Assembly (NCBI GenBank): GCA_026392275.1 | Contig: JAPLCM010000058.1 | Coordinates: 1 to 38,735 of the forward strand | Source: Actinomycetota bacterium | Lineage (GTDB): Bacteria > Actinomycetota > Thermoleophilia > UBA2241 | Direction: 5' to 3' | DNA length: 38,735 bases | Part shown: one piece after another, positions 8,290-17,754 of the stretch | Numbering within the stretch: the stretch's first letter is position 1 | Layout: each line of letters starts with the position of its first letter | Notes under the pieces: generated by a model | The model's input: only the letters and a program-made list of their open reading frames with translations | What the model was told of the DNA's origin: nothing | Databases searched by the model: none | Made by a program: the position numbers and the translations under genes

Positions 8290-10288
8290 CGACTCCGGGC
8301 GTCGTGACCGTCCCATCCGCACCGGTCGTCGTGACAAGCCCATCATCCAGCTGCCCTCAGTCGCCCTCAGGGTGGCGATCATGGTCGGCATCGCCGTCGT
8401 CCTGTTCACGATCATCCTCTTCCGGCTGTGGTTCCTGCAGATCCTCAGCGGGCAGCAGTTCGTGGTGCAAGCCAACGACAACCGCTTGCGCTCCGTGAAG
8501 CTCGTGGCGCCGCGCGGCGCCATCGTCGATCGCCACGGACAAGTGATCGTCGAGAATCGGCCGGGCCTGGCCGTGGGCTTCCGTCTCATGGACGTGCCCG
8601 ACGGGCAGCTCGATCGCGAGGTCACGGACCTGGCGAAAGTGCTCAAGATGCGTCCCGGCAAGATCCGCACTGAGATCATGGATCACCTGCGCCCAAGCTG
8701 GCCGAGCGGGGAGGGCGCGTGGCCGCTGACCTGGGAGAACGTGGTCGCCGGCAAGGGCTCCAGCCTCGACCTCGTGGTCGTCAAAGAGGACATCAGCGAG
8801 CGTGACAGGTCGTACATCCTTGAGCACATCCAGTCGTTCCCGGGCGTCGAGACGCCGAGCAACTACCTGCGCGCCTACCCTCACGGCTTCCTGGCCGCTC
8901 ACCTGCTGGGCAACATAGGTGAGATCTCCAAGGAGCAGCTCAAGGAGCGGCGCTTCAAGGGCTATGCGCAGGGCGACCTGGTCGGCCAGGGCGGCCTCGA
9001 GTGGAGCTACGATCGCTGGCTGCGCGGCCGCGACGGCGTGGCCAAGGTCGAGGTCGACGCCTTGGGCCGGCCCAAGCAGCACGACCCCGTGCCCGGCGGC
9101 CGTCTGCCGGAGCCGGGCGACACGCTGGTCACGACCATCGACAACAACGTGCAGGCGAAGGCCGAGGAGGCGCTCAGGTACGCCATCGATCTGGCGCACA
9201 CCAGCGGCAGCTACAAGGCGAACGGCGCCGCCGCGCTGGTGCTGGATGTGAAGACCGGCGAGGTCATCGCCATGGCCAGCTTCCCCACCTTCGACCCCAA
9301 CGTATGGGTGGGGGGCATCAGCACCAAGGACTTCAAGAAGCTCTCCGATCCCCAGGCCAACCGGCCGCTGCTCAACCGCGCGATTCAGGAGCAGAAGGCG
9401 GTGGCCTCCACGTTCAAGGTCGTCGACGCCATCGCGGGCCTCGAGGAGGGCGTGATCGCGCCGTCAACGACCTTCTTCTGCCCCGGCAGCTTCAAGGTGC
9501 CTATCTCGAGCGACGACACGGTCTGGAACTGCTGGGCGCTTGACGGTCACGGCACCCTCGATCTGGTGCAGGCCATCACGCAGTCGTGCGACGTGTACTT
9601 CTACAACGTCGGCTATCTCTTCTATCAGCGCAAGGGCACCGAGCTCGAAGACTGGGCGGTGCGCCTGGGCATGGGCAAGCCTACCGGCATCGACATACCC
9701 GGCGAGGTGGCCGGACGGGTGCCCACACCGGCCTGGCGCCGTTCCTACTTCGAGAGCGAGGTCGACAAGCTTTGGACGCCGGGCAACTCGGTCAATCTGG
9801 CGATCGGGCAGGGTGACCTCGAGGCCACGCCGCTGCAGCTGGCCGTGACCTACGCGGCGATCGCCAACGGCGGCTCCATCGTGCAGCCGCACATCGGCAA
9901 GAAGATCGTCGACGCGCAGGGCAAGATGGTGCGCGACCTCCCGGCCGCCGAGCCGCGCCAGGTCGACATCTCGCAGAGCACGCTCGACGTCGTTCGCCGC
10001 GGTCTCTACGAGGCGGCCAACTCGGTGACCGGCACCTCGTCGGCGGTGTTCGCCGGCTACCCCGTGGAGGTCGCCGGCAAGACCGGCACCGCCGAGGTCT
10101 TCGGCGCCGGCGACTACGCCTGGTATGCGAGCTATGCACCGGCCAACGACCCCAAGTACGCCGTGGTCGTCATGGTGGAGCAGGGCGGCCACGGCGGCAC
10201 CGTCGCGGCGCCCGCGACGCGGCTCATCTACGACGCCCTCTTCAAGATCCAGAGCGAGAAGGTCACCGGCGCCGTGAGGAGCGACTAA
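8261..10288 (+). CDS. mrdA: Penicillin-binding protein 2
   Basis: LVAPRGAIVDRHGQVIVENRPG; transpeptidase motifs STFK, SCD, KTGT; AALVLDVKTGEVIAMASFPTFDPN. GTG start overlaps mreD. Confidence 0.94.
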   Translation: MICVLLGPANDSGRRDRPIRTGRRDKPIIQLPSVALRVAIMVGIAVVLFTIILFRLWFLQILSGQQFVVQANDNRLRSVKLVAPRGAIVDRHGQVIVENRPGLAVGFRLMDVPDGQLDREVTDLAKVLKMRPGKIRTEIMDHLRPSWPSGEGAWPLTWENVVAGKGSSLDLVVVKEDISERDRSYILEHIQSFPGVETPSNYLRAYPHGFLAAHLLGNIGEISKEQLKERRFKGYAQGDLVGQGGLEWSYDRWLRGRDGVAKVEVDALGRPKQHDPVPGGRLPEPGDTLVTTIDNNVQAKAEEALRYAIDLAHTSGSYKANGAAALVLDVKTGEVIAMASFPTFDPNVWVGGISTKDFKKLSDPQANRPLLNRAIQEQKAVASTFKVVDAIAGLEEGVIAPSTTFFCPGSFKVPISSDDTVWNCWALDGHGTLDLVQAITQSCDVYFYNVGYLFYQRKGTELEDWAVRLGMGKPTGIDIPGEVAGRVPTPAWRRSYFESEVDKLWTPGNSVNLAIGQGDLEATPLQLAVTYAAIANGGSIVQPHIGKKIVDAQGKMVRDLPAAEPRQVDISQSTLDVVRRGLYEAANSVTGTSSAVFAGYPVEVAGKTGTAEVFGAGDYAWYASYAPANDPKYAVVVMVEQGGHGGTVAAPATRLIYDALFKIQSEKVTGAVRSD

Positions 10289-10290
10289 GT

Positions 10291-11436
10291 ATGAATTGGC
10301 GCGCCTACCTCAGGCACCTCGACTACATCCTGATCGTGGCCACGCTCGGGCTCGTCGCCTACGGCCTCACGATGATCTACTTCGCCACGCGTCACGACAT
10401 GGATGGGCGGCCACTGTACTTCGTGATCAAGCAGCTGGTCGCCGTCGTCGTCGGGTTGGTGGCCGGCGCGGTCGTATCGCTGCTCGATTACGAGATCTAC
10501 CGCCGCTTCCAATGGCTGCTGTACGTATTCGCGGTCTTCATCCTTGTGCTCGTGCTGCCCTTCGGCCAGGTGGTGAACGGGGCGCGGCGCTGGATCGACC
10601 TCGGCTTCCAGAGCTTCCAGCCCTCCGCGCTGGCCCTGCTCCTGCTCGCCCTCAGCATCGGCGCGTACCTTGCCGACCGCATGGACCTGCTGGGCTCCAA
10701 ACGCGTGACGCTGGTGGCGCTGGCCATGGTCGCGGTGCCGGCCTTCCTCGTCTACCAGGAGCCCGACTTCGGGTCCGCCATGGTCATGGTCGTGCTCACC
10801 CTGGCGATGCTCTACTTCTACGGCACGTCGTGGACTCACTTCGCGGTTCTTGCGGGGAGCGGGGTGGCGGCCTTCGTCGTCGCCCTCAAGGTCCTGCCTA
10901 TGGCCGGCGTCCATCTCATTCAGCAGTACCAGATCGACCGTCTGTTCGTGTTCCTCAACGCCGGCCACAATCCCCAGGGGAGCGGCTACAACATCATCCA
11001 GTCGAAGATCGCCGTCGGCTCGGGGGCGCTCATGGGGCGCGGCGACATGGCCACGCAGACCGCGCTCGACTTTCTGCCCGAGCACCACACCGACTTCATC
11101 TTCGCCGTTCTCAGCGAGCGCAACGGATTCCTCGGGGCGCTGCTGCTCATCGCGCTCTACGGCGTCGTGATCTGGCGGTGCCTGCGGATCGCCACGCTGT
11201 CGCGCGATATGTATGGCAGCATCCTTGCGGGGGGGGTCGCCGTGATGTTTCTGTTCCAGGCATTCGTGAACATCGGCATGACGATTGGTATCATGCCGGT
11301 GACGGGCATCCCGTTGCCGTTCTTGAGTTATGGCGGCACGGCCATGATCGCGTTCCTGATGTTCGTCGGTCTGCTGGAGGCCATCCACCTGCGGGCCACG
11401 GTCACGCCGAGCAACAGGGGGCTCCTTGTCCAGTAG
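10291..11436 (+). CDS. rodA: Rod shape-determining SEDS protein RodA
   Basis: Polytopic; VNGARRWIDLGFQSFQPSALALLLLALSIGAYLADR, QEPDFGSAMVMVVL, EHHTDFIFAVLSERNGFLGALLLIALYG, GIPLPFLSYGGTAMIAFLMFVGLL. Confidence 0.95.
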   Translation: MNWRAYLRHLDYILIVATLGLVAYGLTMIYFATRHDMDGRPLYFVIKQLVAVVVGLVAGAVVSLLDYEIYRRFQWLLYVFAVFILVLVLPFGQVVNGARRWIDLGFQSFQPSALALLLLALSIGAYLADRMDLLGSKRVTLVALAMVAVPAFLVYQEPDFGSAMVMVVLTLAMLYFYGTSWTHFAVLAGSGVAAFVVALKVLPMAGVHLIQQYQIDRLFVFLNAGHNPQGSGYNIIQSKIAVGSGALMGRGDMATQTALDFLPEHHTDFIFAVLSERNGFLGALLLIALYGVVIWRCLRIATLSRDMYGSILAGGVAVMFLFQAFVNIGMTIGIMPVTGIPLPFLSYGGTAMIAFLMFVGLLEAIHLRATVTPSNRGLLVQ

Positions 11437-11443
11437 CCTGAGC

Positions 11444-12346
11444 ATGTCGAAGATATTCAGGGCCATCAGCGACGCCCGCCCGGGCGAACACGAGGTCGCG
11501 CGCCTCTGCCTGGTCGGCGCCGGCCCGGAGCTCGTGCGCGTGACCCGCGCTCTCTCTGCGGAGGTGGCCGACGACCACGCCGACGGCGCCACCCCCGACG
11601 CCTTGCCGCCGGCGGAGTTTCCTCGGGACGCGTCGCTGGCCGGGCGCTGGGACATCGTCGTCCTCGTGGCCGCCGGATGCACGCCCGCGGACATGGCGCC
11701 AATCGCCCGCGCGGTGCGCGACGCCGGGCGCCAGGTCATCGCTCTCGTCGAGGCTCCCTACGGCGAGTGGATCGATGCCGCCGGCGTCTTCGACGACGAG
11801 GTCGCTCGCGGCCTCGACGGCGACCACGCCGGCGCGCCTAATCTCGAGAACCGCATTGTGCGCGCCGCCGGCGACGGCGCCGCGGCGCTGGCCGCCCGGC
11901 TTCCCGCCGTGCGCCGCGCGTACTGTGACCATGTGGTGCTTGCCAACGCGTCCCAGAACGCCGTGATCGGCTCCGTGGTCATCATCCCCGGCGCCGATAT
12001 GCCGGCGATGACCGCCAACCAGGTCCGCATGGTGCTCAAGATCGCCGCCGCCTACGGCGAGCAGATCGGGCTCGACCGCGCCCTCGAGATACTCTCTGTC
12101 GTGGGCGCCGCTTTCGCCCTCCGCGCGCTGGCCCGCCAGGCGCTCGACTTCGTGCCGGGTTTCGGCTGGGCTCTGAAGGGAGCCGTCGGCTTCACCGGCA
12201 CGGTGGCGCTGGGCGAGACCGCAATCGCGTATTTCGAGGCTGGGGCACCGCTCCAGGTCTCGCACATGCAAAGGATGAATCAGCAACTTGAACGGGCACG
12301 CTCCAAGCTCCCCGGATTCCTGCAGCGAAGGCTGGCCTCCGGGTGA
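11444..12346 (+). CDS. DUF697-like membrane-associated protein with an N-terminal domain resembling a degenerate GTPase
   Basis: C-terminal VRMVLKIAAAYGEQIGLDRALEILSVVGAAFALRALARQALDFVPGFGWALKGAVGFTGTVALGETAIAYFEAG resembles DUF697. Alternative TTG start at 11426. Confidence 0.65.
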   Translation: MSKIFRAISDARPGEHEVARLCLVGAGPELVRVTRALSAEVADDHADGATPDALPPAEFPRDASLAGRWDIVVLVAAGCTPADMAPIARAVRDAGRQVIALVEAPYGEWIDAAGVFDDEVARGLDGDHAGAPNLENRIVRAAGDGAAALAARLPAVRRAYCDHVVLANASQNAVIGSVVIIPGADMPAMTANQVRMVLKIAAAYGEQIGLDRALEILSVVGAAFALRALARQALDFVPGFGWALKGAVGFTGTVALGETAIAYFEAGAPLQVSHMQRMNQQLERARSKLPGFLQRRLASG

Positions 12347-14069
12347 GCTAGCGAGGCTGCTGGCGCGCGTCACGCGCCCCGGGCGCTACACGGGCGGCGA
12401 GTTCAACCTCCGCCTGAAGCCCGGCGCGAGCCCGCGCATCGTACTGTCCTACCCGGACGTGTACGAGATCGGCATCTCCAACCCGGGTCTGCAGATCCTG
12501 TACGCCCATCTTAGCGACGCCACGCCGGCGGCGGCGGAGCGCGCCTATTGCCCGTGGCCCGACATGGCGGCGCAAATGCGCGCTCACGACGTGCCGCTGT
12601 GGACGCTCGAGACCATGGCGCCGGTCGCCGGCTGCGACCTCTGGGGCTTCACGCTGCCGCACGAGCTCACGTACACCAACGTCCTCGAGATGCTCGACCT
12701 CGCGGGCGTTCCGCTCCACGCTGCCGAGCGCGGCGAAGGGCACCCTATCGTGCTCGGCGGCGGGCCGGCCGTGGCGAACCCCTGGCCCCTGGCGCCGTTC
12801 TTCGAGGCCTTCTTCATCGGCGAGGTGGAGCACCGCCTGGACGAGATCGTCGAGGCGCTGGCCTCGCCCTCACGCGCCCGGCGCCTCGAGGCGCTCGCCG
12901 CCGTCCCTGGCATGTGGTTGCCGGGGGTGAGCGAGCGCCCGGCTCAGCGGCAGGTGTTCACGGCGTTCTCCAGCACGTCGCCTGTCCTGCGCCCGGTCGT
13001 CCCGGTGCTCGAGGCGGTGCACGATCGGGCGATCGTCGAAGTGATGCGCGGCTGCACCGCGGGCTGCCGCTTCTGCCAGGCAGGCATGTGGTATCGGCCG
13101 GTGCGCGAGCGCCCTGTCGACATGGTGGTCGAGGCGGCCGCTCAGCTTCTCCGCGAGACGGGCTGCGACGAGGTCTCACTGCTCTCGCTGAGCTCCTGCG
13201 ACTACTCGGGGGTCGAACAAGCGCTGAGGCGCATCCGCGCCCTGCAGCCGGGGGTGCGTGTGTCCTTGCCGTCTCTGCGCATCGATTCCGCCGCGGAGAG
13301 CCTCGGGCGCTTCGCCGCCGACCAGCGAGGCTCGGTGACCCTGGCGCCGGAGGCGGGTACGCAGGAGCTGCGCGACGCCATCAACAAGGGTGTCGACGAC
13401 GCGCAGTTCGAGGAGGCCGTGCGCGCCACCTTCTCGGGCGGCTTCACCGGCCTCAAGTTGTACTTCATGATCGGGCTGCCCGGCGAGACCGACGCCGATG
13501 TCGCCGGCATCGCGCGCATGGCCGGCACCGCCGTACGTCTGGCGAAGGACATCGCCCGCGGCCGCGCCCGTCTTACCGTCGCGGTGTCCTCCTACGTGCC
13601 CAAGGCGCACACGCCGTTCCAGCTCGAGCCGTTCGCCGGCGAGGCCGTCCTGCGTCGTCGGCAGCAACTGCTGCGCGAAGCGATGCCGCGCGGCGTGCGC
13701 GTCAACTTCCACGACGTCGCGACATCGCTCGTCGAGGCCACCCTGGCGCGTGGTGGGCTGGGCAGCCACCACCTCGTCGAGGAGGCCTGGCGACGCGGCG
13801 CCCGCTTCGACGGCTGGAGCGAGCATTTCCGCGTCCCCCTGTGGGAGGCTGCGGCTGTCGCCACCGGCATCGAGCTGGGCACTGCCGATCTGGACGGCGC
13901 CGTTTCCTTGCCGTGGGAGTCCGCCGTGGCCGTGGGCGCGTCGCGGTCATTTCTCAGCGACGAGCGCGCGCGCGGCGCGCGCGGCGAGCTCACCGACGAC
14001 TGTCGCGACGGGCTCTGCTCGTCGTGCGGCGTCTGCGGCGGTGGCGTCGAGATGGACGTGCTGGCATGA
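12288..14069 (+). CDS. Radical SAM protein, TIGR03960-like
   Basis: VEVMRGCTAGCRFCQAGMWYRPVRERP (CxxxCxxC); RPGRYTGGEFN...IVLSYPDVYEIGISNPGLQILY; C-terminal CRDGLCSSCGVCGG. TTG start, overlaps previous gene; start uncertain. Confidence 0.88.
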   Translation: MNGHAPSSPDSCSEGWPPGELARLLARVTRPGRYTGGEFNLRLKPGASPRIVLSYPDVYEIGISNPGLQILYAHLSDATPAAAERAYCPWPDMAAQMRAHDVPLWTLETMAPVAGCDLWGFTLPHELTYTNVLEMLDLAGVPLHAAERGEGHPIVLGGGPAVANPWPLAPFFEAFFIGEVEHRLDEIVEALASPSRARRLEALAAVPGMWLPGVSERPAQRQVFTAFSSTSPVLRPVVPVLEAVHDRAIVEVMRGCTAGCRFCQAGMWYRPVRERPVDMVVEAAAQLLRETGCDEVSLLSLSSCDYSGVEQALRRIRALQPGVRVSLPSLRIDSAAESLGRFAADQRGSVTLAPEAGTQELRDAINKGVDDAQFEEAVRATFSGGFTGLKLYFMIGLPGETDADVAGIARMAGTAVRLAKDIARGRARLTVAVSSYVPKAHTPFQLEPFAGEAVLRRRQQLLREAMPRGVRVNFHDVATSLVEATLARGGLGSHHLVEEAWRRGARFDGWSEHFRVPLWEAAAVATGIELGTADLDGAVSLPWESAVAVGASRSFLSDERARGARGELTDDCRDGLCSSCGVCGGGVEMDVLA

Positions 14070-14755
14070 CCTGGTGGCTGCTCACCTTCTCGCGCGGCGG
14101 TCCCGCCGCGTACCTCTCGCACCTCGACACGGCGCGCGCCGTGCAGCGCACCTTCGCGCGCGCCGGTGTCCCCATCGCCCTGTCTCACGGCATGCGGCCC
14201 AAGCCGCGGCTCTCGCTGCCCCTGCCCCTGCCGGTCGGCGCCGCGGGCTGTGAGGAGCTGGCTGTGGTCGAAGTGCCGGACGAGCAGCCGGGCACGGCGG
14301 CGGTGCTGCGCGAGCTGCGCGCCGCCGCACCGCCCGGCCTCCTGCTTAGGGCGGTGGCGGTCGTTGGCGACGAGCACCCTCGACCGCAGGCCCTCGAAGC
14401 CCGGTATGCGTGCCTCCTTGAGGGGGACGCAGGCGCCGTGCTGGCCGCCGTCGAACGCTACGCCACGGAAGTATCGGTCGTCCGCGAGCGCGTGTCCCCC
14501 AAGGGCAGGCGCACGCTCGACCTCAAGGAGTACGTCGTCAACGCCGCCTCAGAAGCGGTACCGGGAGGAGCGAGGCTCTCGTTCTCCATCCGGCACCGCG
14601 ATGACGGTGCGGCGCGACCACAGGAGTTCATCGATCTCATCGCCACCTGGGCGGAGGTCGAGCCGGTGATGCGTGGCCTGGAACGCCAGAGCGTCACCTG
14701 GAAAGGTCTGCCATCGGGGCCAAACCCCGGGGCCGGAAGGAGTGCGTCAACGTGA
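14066..14755 (+). CDS. DUF2344 / TIGR03936-like radical-SAM-linked protein
   Basis: MTWWLLTFSRGGPAAYLSHLDTARAVQRTFARAGVPIALSHGMRPKPRLSLPLPLPVG; ATGA overlap with upstream gene. Confidence 0.87.
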   Translation: MTWWLLTFSRGGPAAYLSHLDTARAVQRTFARAGVPIALSHGMRPKPRLSLPLPLPVGAAGCEELAVVEVPDEQPGTAAVLRELRAAAPPGLLLRAVAVVGDEHPRPQALEARYACLLEGDAGAVLAAVERYATEVSVVRERVSPKGRRTLDLKEYVVNAASEAVPGGARLSFSIRHRDDGAARPQEFIDLIATWAEVEPVMRGLERQSVTWKGLPSGPNPGAGRSAST

Positions 14756-17721
14756 ACACAGACGACAAGGCGCCCGACGGCGATCAGCCGTCCGCGAAGC
14801 CGCCTGAGCCGAACACCGGCGGACGCGTGTCCGCCGGAAGGCAGTCGGGCAACGAACCGGCCGCTGCCGGCCAGGCCGGCAGCGGCCGCGGCAGACGGGG
14901 CTCCCGTGGCGGCCGCCGCCGGCGTAGGCCGGCGGAGCCGCACACAGCCGCGGCTGCCGCGGCAGAACCAGACAAGGGCGGACCGGCTCCGCAGCGCTCG
15001 GCCGGCGTGTCGGCGTCTCTGGAAGGACTGCCGACGGCGCCCTTGATCCCGATCGTGTCACAGGCCAGACCACCCTCGACCGGCGCCGCGCCGCGCGGCA
15101 GAACCAGATCGCGGTCGCGGCGGCCGGTCACTGTGGAGCCGGCGGCCGCGGGTCTCGACAGCACGATCACCCCTCGACCGGTGCCCACGGCGACCGCGCC
15201 CTCGAGGCAGCCGCGTACGCCCGCCTCCGTGAAGGCCGCGGCCGCCGCGATGCAGGCCGCGCCGGCCACTTCCGCCGCGGCCGTGCCCGCGCCGGACACT
15301 ACCGCCGCGGCCGTGCACGCGCCGGCGACGACCGCCTCAGAGGTCGCGACGAGCAGCGGTGCGACGGCGGAAGGAGGGTCTGCGGATGACGCGACGGCGC
15401 CGAAGCGGCGCCATCGTGGTTCGCGCGGCGGGCGACGCCGCCGCAAGACGGCCGAAGCCGTTCACGACGAGGTCGTCCGCGAGGTCGAGGAGGCGGCGAC
15501 CGGTGTGGCCGCGCCCCTCCCGGAAACACCCGCGGCGGCTTCGGCTCCACCTGGGCGGACGCGTGTCAGCGACGCGCCGGCGCCGAGCCGTGGTCGCCGC
15601 CGCAAGCCGCAGGCCGCCGCCGTGCCCGCCGCGCCAGAGGCGCCCGCATCTGCGCCTGCGGTGACAGCGATCTCAGGGCCGGCAGACGAGGCCGGCGGGC
15701 CGGCGCCAGAAGAGACCGTGCCGGCGTCGGACGAGAGCGGAGAAACCGGCGAGACCAGCGACGGGGCGCCGGCGCCCAAGCGCCGCCGCCGCGGCGGGCG
15801 CGGCGGGCGCGGCGCCCGCGAACAGCGCACCGGCGACGCCGAAGTGGCGCCCGCACCCGACGCGCAGGAGAAGAAAGCGGCGCCTGTGGCCGAACCGGCC
15901 AGAGCGACTGCCAAGCCGGCGGCCCCGGCGACCCGCGAGAGCAAGGCTCGCGGGCGCGACCGCCGCCGGCCTCAGGCCATCGTGCGTCAGGACGAAGGCA
16001 GCGGCCTCGCGACGCCGATGACGGCGCCGCCGCCCCAGCGTCTCGGTGTGGTCGCCGACCAGCCAAAGCGCAAACTCATCCTCGTCACCGACGACGGTCA
16101 GGAGCTGCGCGTCGCTTTAGTCGAAGACGGCCGCCTCGCCGAGATCTACATCGAGCGCCCTGACAAGAAGTCGTATCTCGGCGACATCTACCAGGGCAAG
16201 GTCGAAAGCGTGCTCGGCGGCATCGACGCCGCGTTCGTCGATTTCGGCCTCGAGAAGAACGGCTTTCTCTACGTCGACGAGGTGACCACGCCGGAGGGCG
16301 AGAAGCGGGCGCGGCGCATCGGCGACGCTCTCAAGACCAAGCAGCAGGTGCTCGTCCAGGTGACCAAGGATCCCATGGGTCACAAGGGCGCCCGGCTGAG
16401 CACCAAGATCTCGCTGGCCGGTCGCTATCTCGTCTACGTGCCCGGAGGGAGTGGCGCCGGCGTCTCGCGGCGCCTCGGCCAGGCCGAGCGCGAGCGACTG
16501 CGCGACATCTCGCGCGAGCTCAAGCCCAAGAACGCCGGCCTCATCGTGCGGACCATCGCCGAGGGCCACGGCCTTGAGGACCTCAAGCGCGACCTGCGGT
16601 ATCTCTCACGCCTCTGGTCGCGGCTCAAGAAGAAGGCCGAGACGGTCCGGGCGCCGGGTCTCGTGCACAAGGAGGTCGACATCTCCATCGAGGTCGCCCG
16701 CGACCTCTTCAACGACACCTGCGAGAGCCTCATCGTCGACGATCCCAAACGGCACAAGGCCATCGTCTCGTTTCTCGACAAGGAGGCGCCGGAGCTTCTG
16801 CCCAAGGTGCACCAGCACACCGGCGACGAGCCGCTCTTCGAGGCCTACGGCATCGAGGACCAGATCGCCAAGGCCCTCGAGCGCAGAGTCCCTCTGCCGA
16901 GCGGTGGCAACCTCGTCATCGACCACGCCGAGGCGCTCACCGTCATCGACGTAAACACGGGCCGCTTCACGCGCGGCAAGGGCCTCGAGGACACGATCAC
17001 CAAGACCAATCTCGAGGCCGCGCGCGAGGTCGTTCGTCAGCTGCGCCTGCGCGACATCGGCGGCATCATCATCATCGACTTCATCGATATGGCGCACGCC
17101 AAGAACCGCGAGATGGTTCTCGCCACCCTCGAGGCCGAGCTCGAGACCGACCGCACCAAGACCTACGTGGTGGAGCTCTCCCCGCTGGGGCTCGTCGAGA
17201 TGACGCGCCAGAACACCACCGACGGCGCCCGCGGCATCCTCACGCGCACGTGCCCCGCCTGCCTCGGCAAGGCGCGCGTGACCAGCGACGAGACCATGGC
17301 GCTCAACGTCGAGCGCCGTGTGCGCACCCTGGTGCGGCGCTCACAGGCACAGGCCTGGCTCATCGAGGTGAGCGGGGGTGTCGCCGAGCGGCTGAGCGGT
17401 GACCGCCTGAAGAAGCTCGAGAAGCAGATCGGCCGGCGCGTGTTCTTCGAGGGCGGCGCCGGCCTGCCCGTGGAGACGTTCCGCGTGCTGTCGGAGGGCA
17501 CCTCGGCGCACGTCCAGGAGCAGCGCATCCCCGTGAAGGAGGGGCAGGAGGTCGAGTTGGAGCTTGAGTTCAGCCTCACCTACAGCCCGCGCGACGCCGT
17601 GGGCTACATCGACGGCTACATGGTCATCGTCGAGGGCGGCCGCCAGGCCCTCGGCACGCGCTGCAAGGTGCGCATCACCGATACGGCGCGCACGGGCGCC
17701 TACGCTACCGTCATAACGTAA
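14752..17721 (+). CDS. rne: Ribonuclease E/G with long N-terminal Ala/Pro/Arg-rich extension and C-terminal TRAM-like segment
   Basis: RKLILVTDDGQELRVALVEDGRLAEIYIERPDKKSYLGDIYQGKVESVLGGIDAAFVDFGLEKNGFLYVDEV (S1); LTVIDVNTGRFTRGKGLEDTITKTNLEAAREVVRQLRLRDIGGIIIIDFIDM; Zn-link CPAC. Confidence 0.93.
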   Translation: MNTDDKAPDGDQPSAKPPEPNTGGRVSAGRQSGNEPAAAGQAGSGRGRRGSRGGRRRRRPAEPHTAAAAAAEPDKGGPAPQRSAGVSASLEGLPTAPLIPIVSQARPPSTGAAPRGRTRSRSRRPVTVEPAAAGLDSTITPRPVPTATAPSRQPRTPASVKAAAAAMQAAPATSAAAVPAPDTTAAAVHAPATTASEVATSSGATAEGGSADDATAPKRRHRGSRGGRRRRKTAEAVHDEVVREVEEAATGVAAPLPETPAAASAPPGRTRVSDAPAPSRGRRRKPQAAAVPAAPEAPASAPAVTAISGPADEAGGPAPEETVPASDESGETGETSDGAPAPKRRRRGGRGGRGAREQRTGDAEVAPAPDAQEKKAAPVAEPARATAKPAAPATRESKARGRDRRRPQAIVRQDEGSGLATPMTAPPPQRLGVVADQPKRKLILVTDDGQELRVALVEDGRLAEIYIERPDKKSYLGDIYQGKVESVLGGIDAAFVDFGLEKNGFLYVDEVTTPEGEKRARRIGDALKTKQQVLVQVTKDPMGHKGARLSTKISLAGRYLVYVPGGSGAGVSRRLGQAERERLRDISRELKPKNAGLIVRTIAEGHGLEDLKRDLRYLSRLWSRLKKKAETVRAPGLVHKEVDISIEVARDLFNDTCESLIVDDPKRHKAIVSFLDKEAPELLPKVHQHTGDEPLFEAYGIEDQIAKALERRVPLPSGGNLVIDHAEALTVIDVNTGRFTRGKGLEDTITKTNLEAAREVVRQLRLRDIGGIIIIDFIDMAHAKNREMVLATLEAELETDRTKTYVVELSPLGLVEMTRQNTTDGARGILTRTCPACLGKARVTSDETMALNVERRVRTLVRRSQAQAWLIEVSGGVAERLSGDRLKKLEKQIGRRVFFEGGAGLPVETFRVLSEGTSAHVQEQRIPVKEGQEVELELEFSLTYSPRDAVGYIDGYMVIVEGGRQALGTRCKVRITDTARTGAYATVIT

Positions 17722-17754
17722 GAGCCGAATTGACGGGTTTGCCTGAGCCGGCCA

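Noticed and set aside
12343-12351. GTGA overlap as start of the radical SAM gene
   Set aside because: GTG AGC TAG terminates immediately and is in the wrong frame; the TTG at 12288 after AAAGGA is preferred, though uncertain.
12548-14065. Upstream part of the 735-aa ORF 12548..14755
   Set aside because: Only the part from ATG 14066 is protein-like (DUF2344); upstream is an alternate frame of the radical SAM gene.
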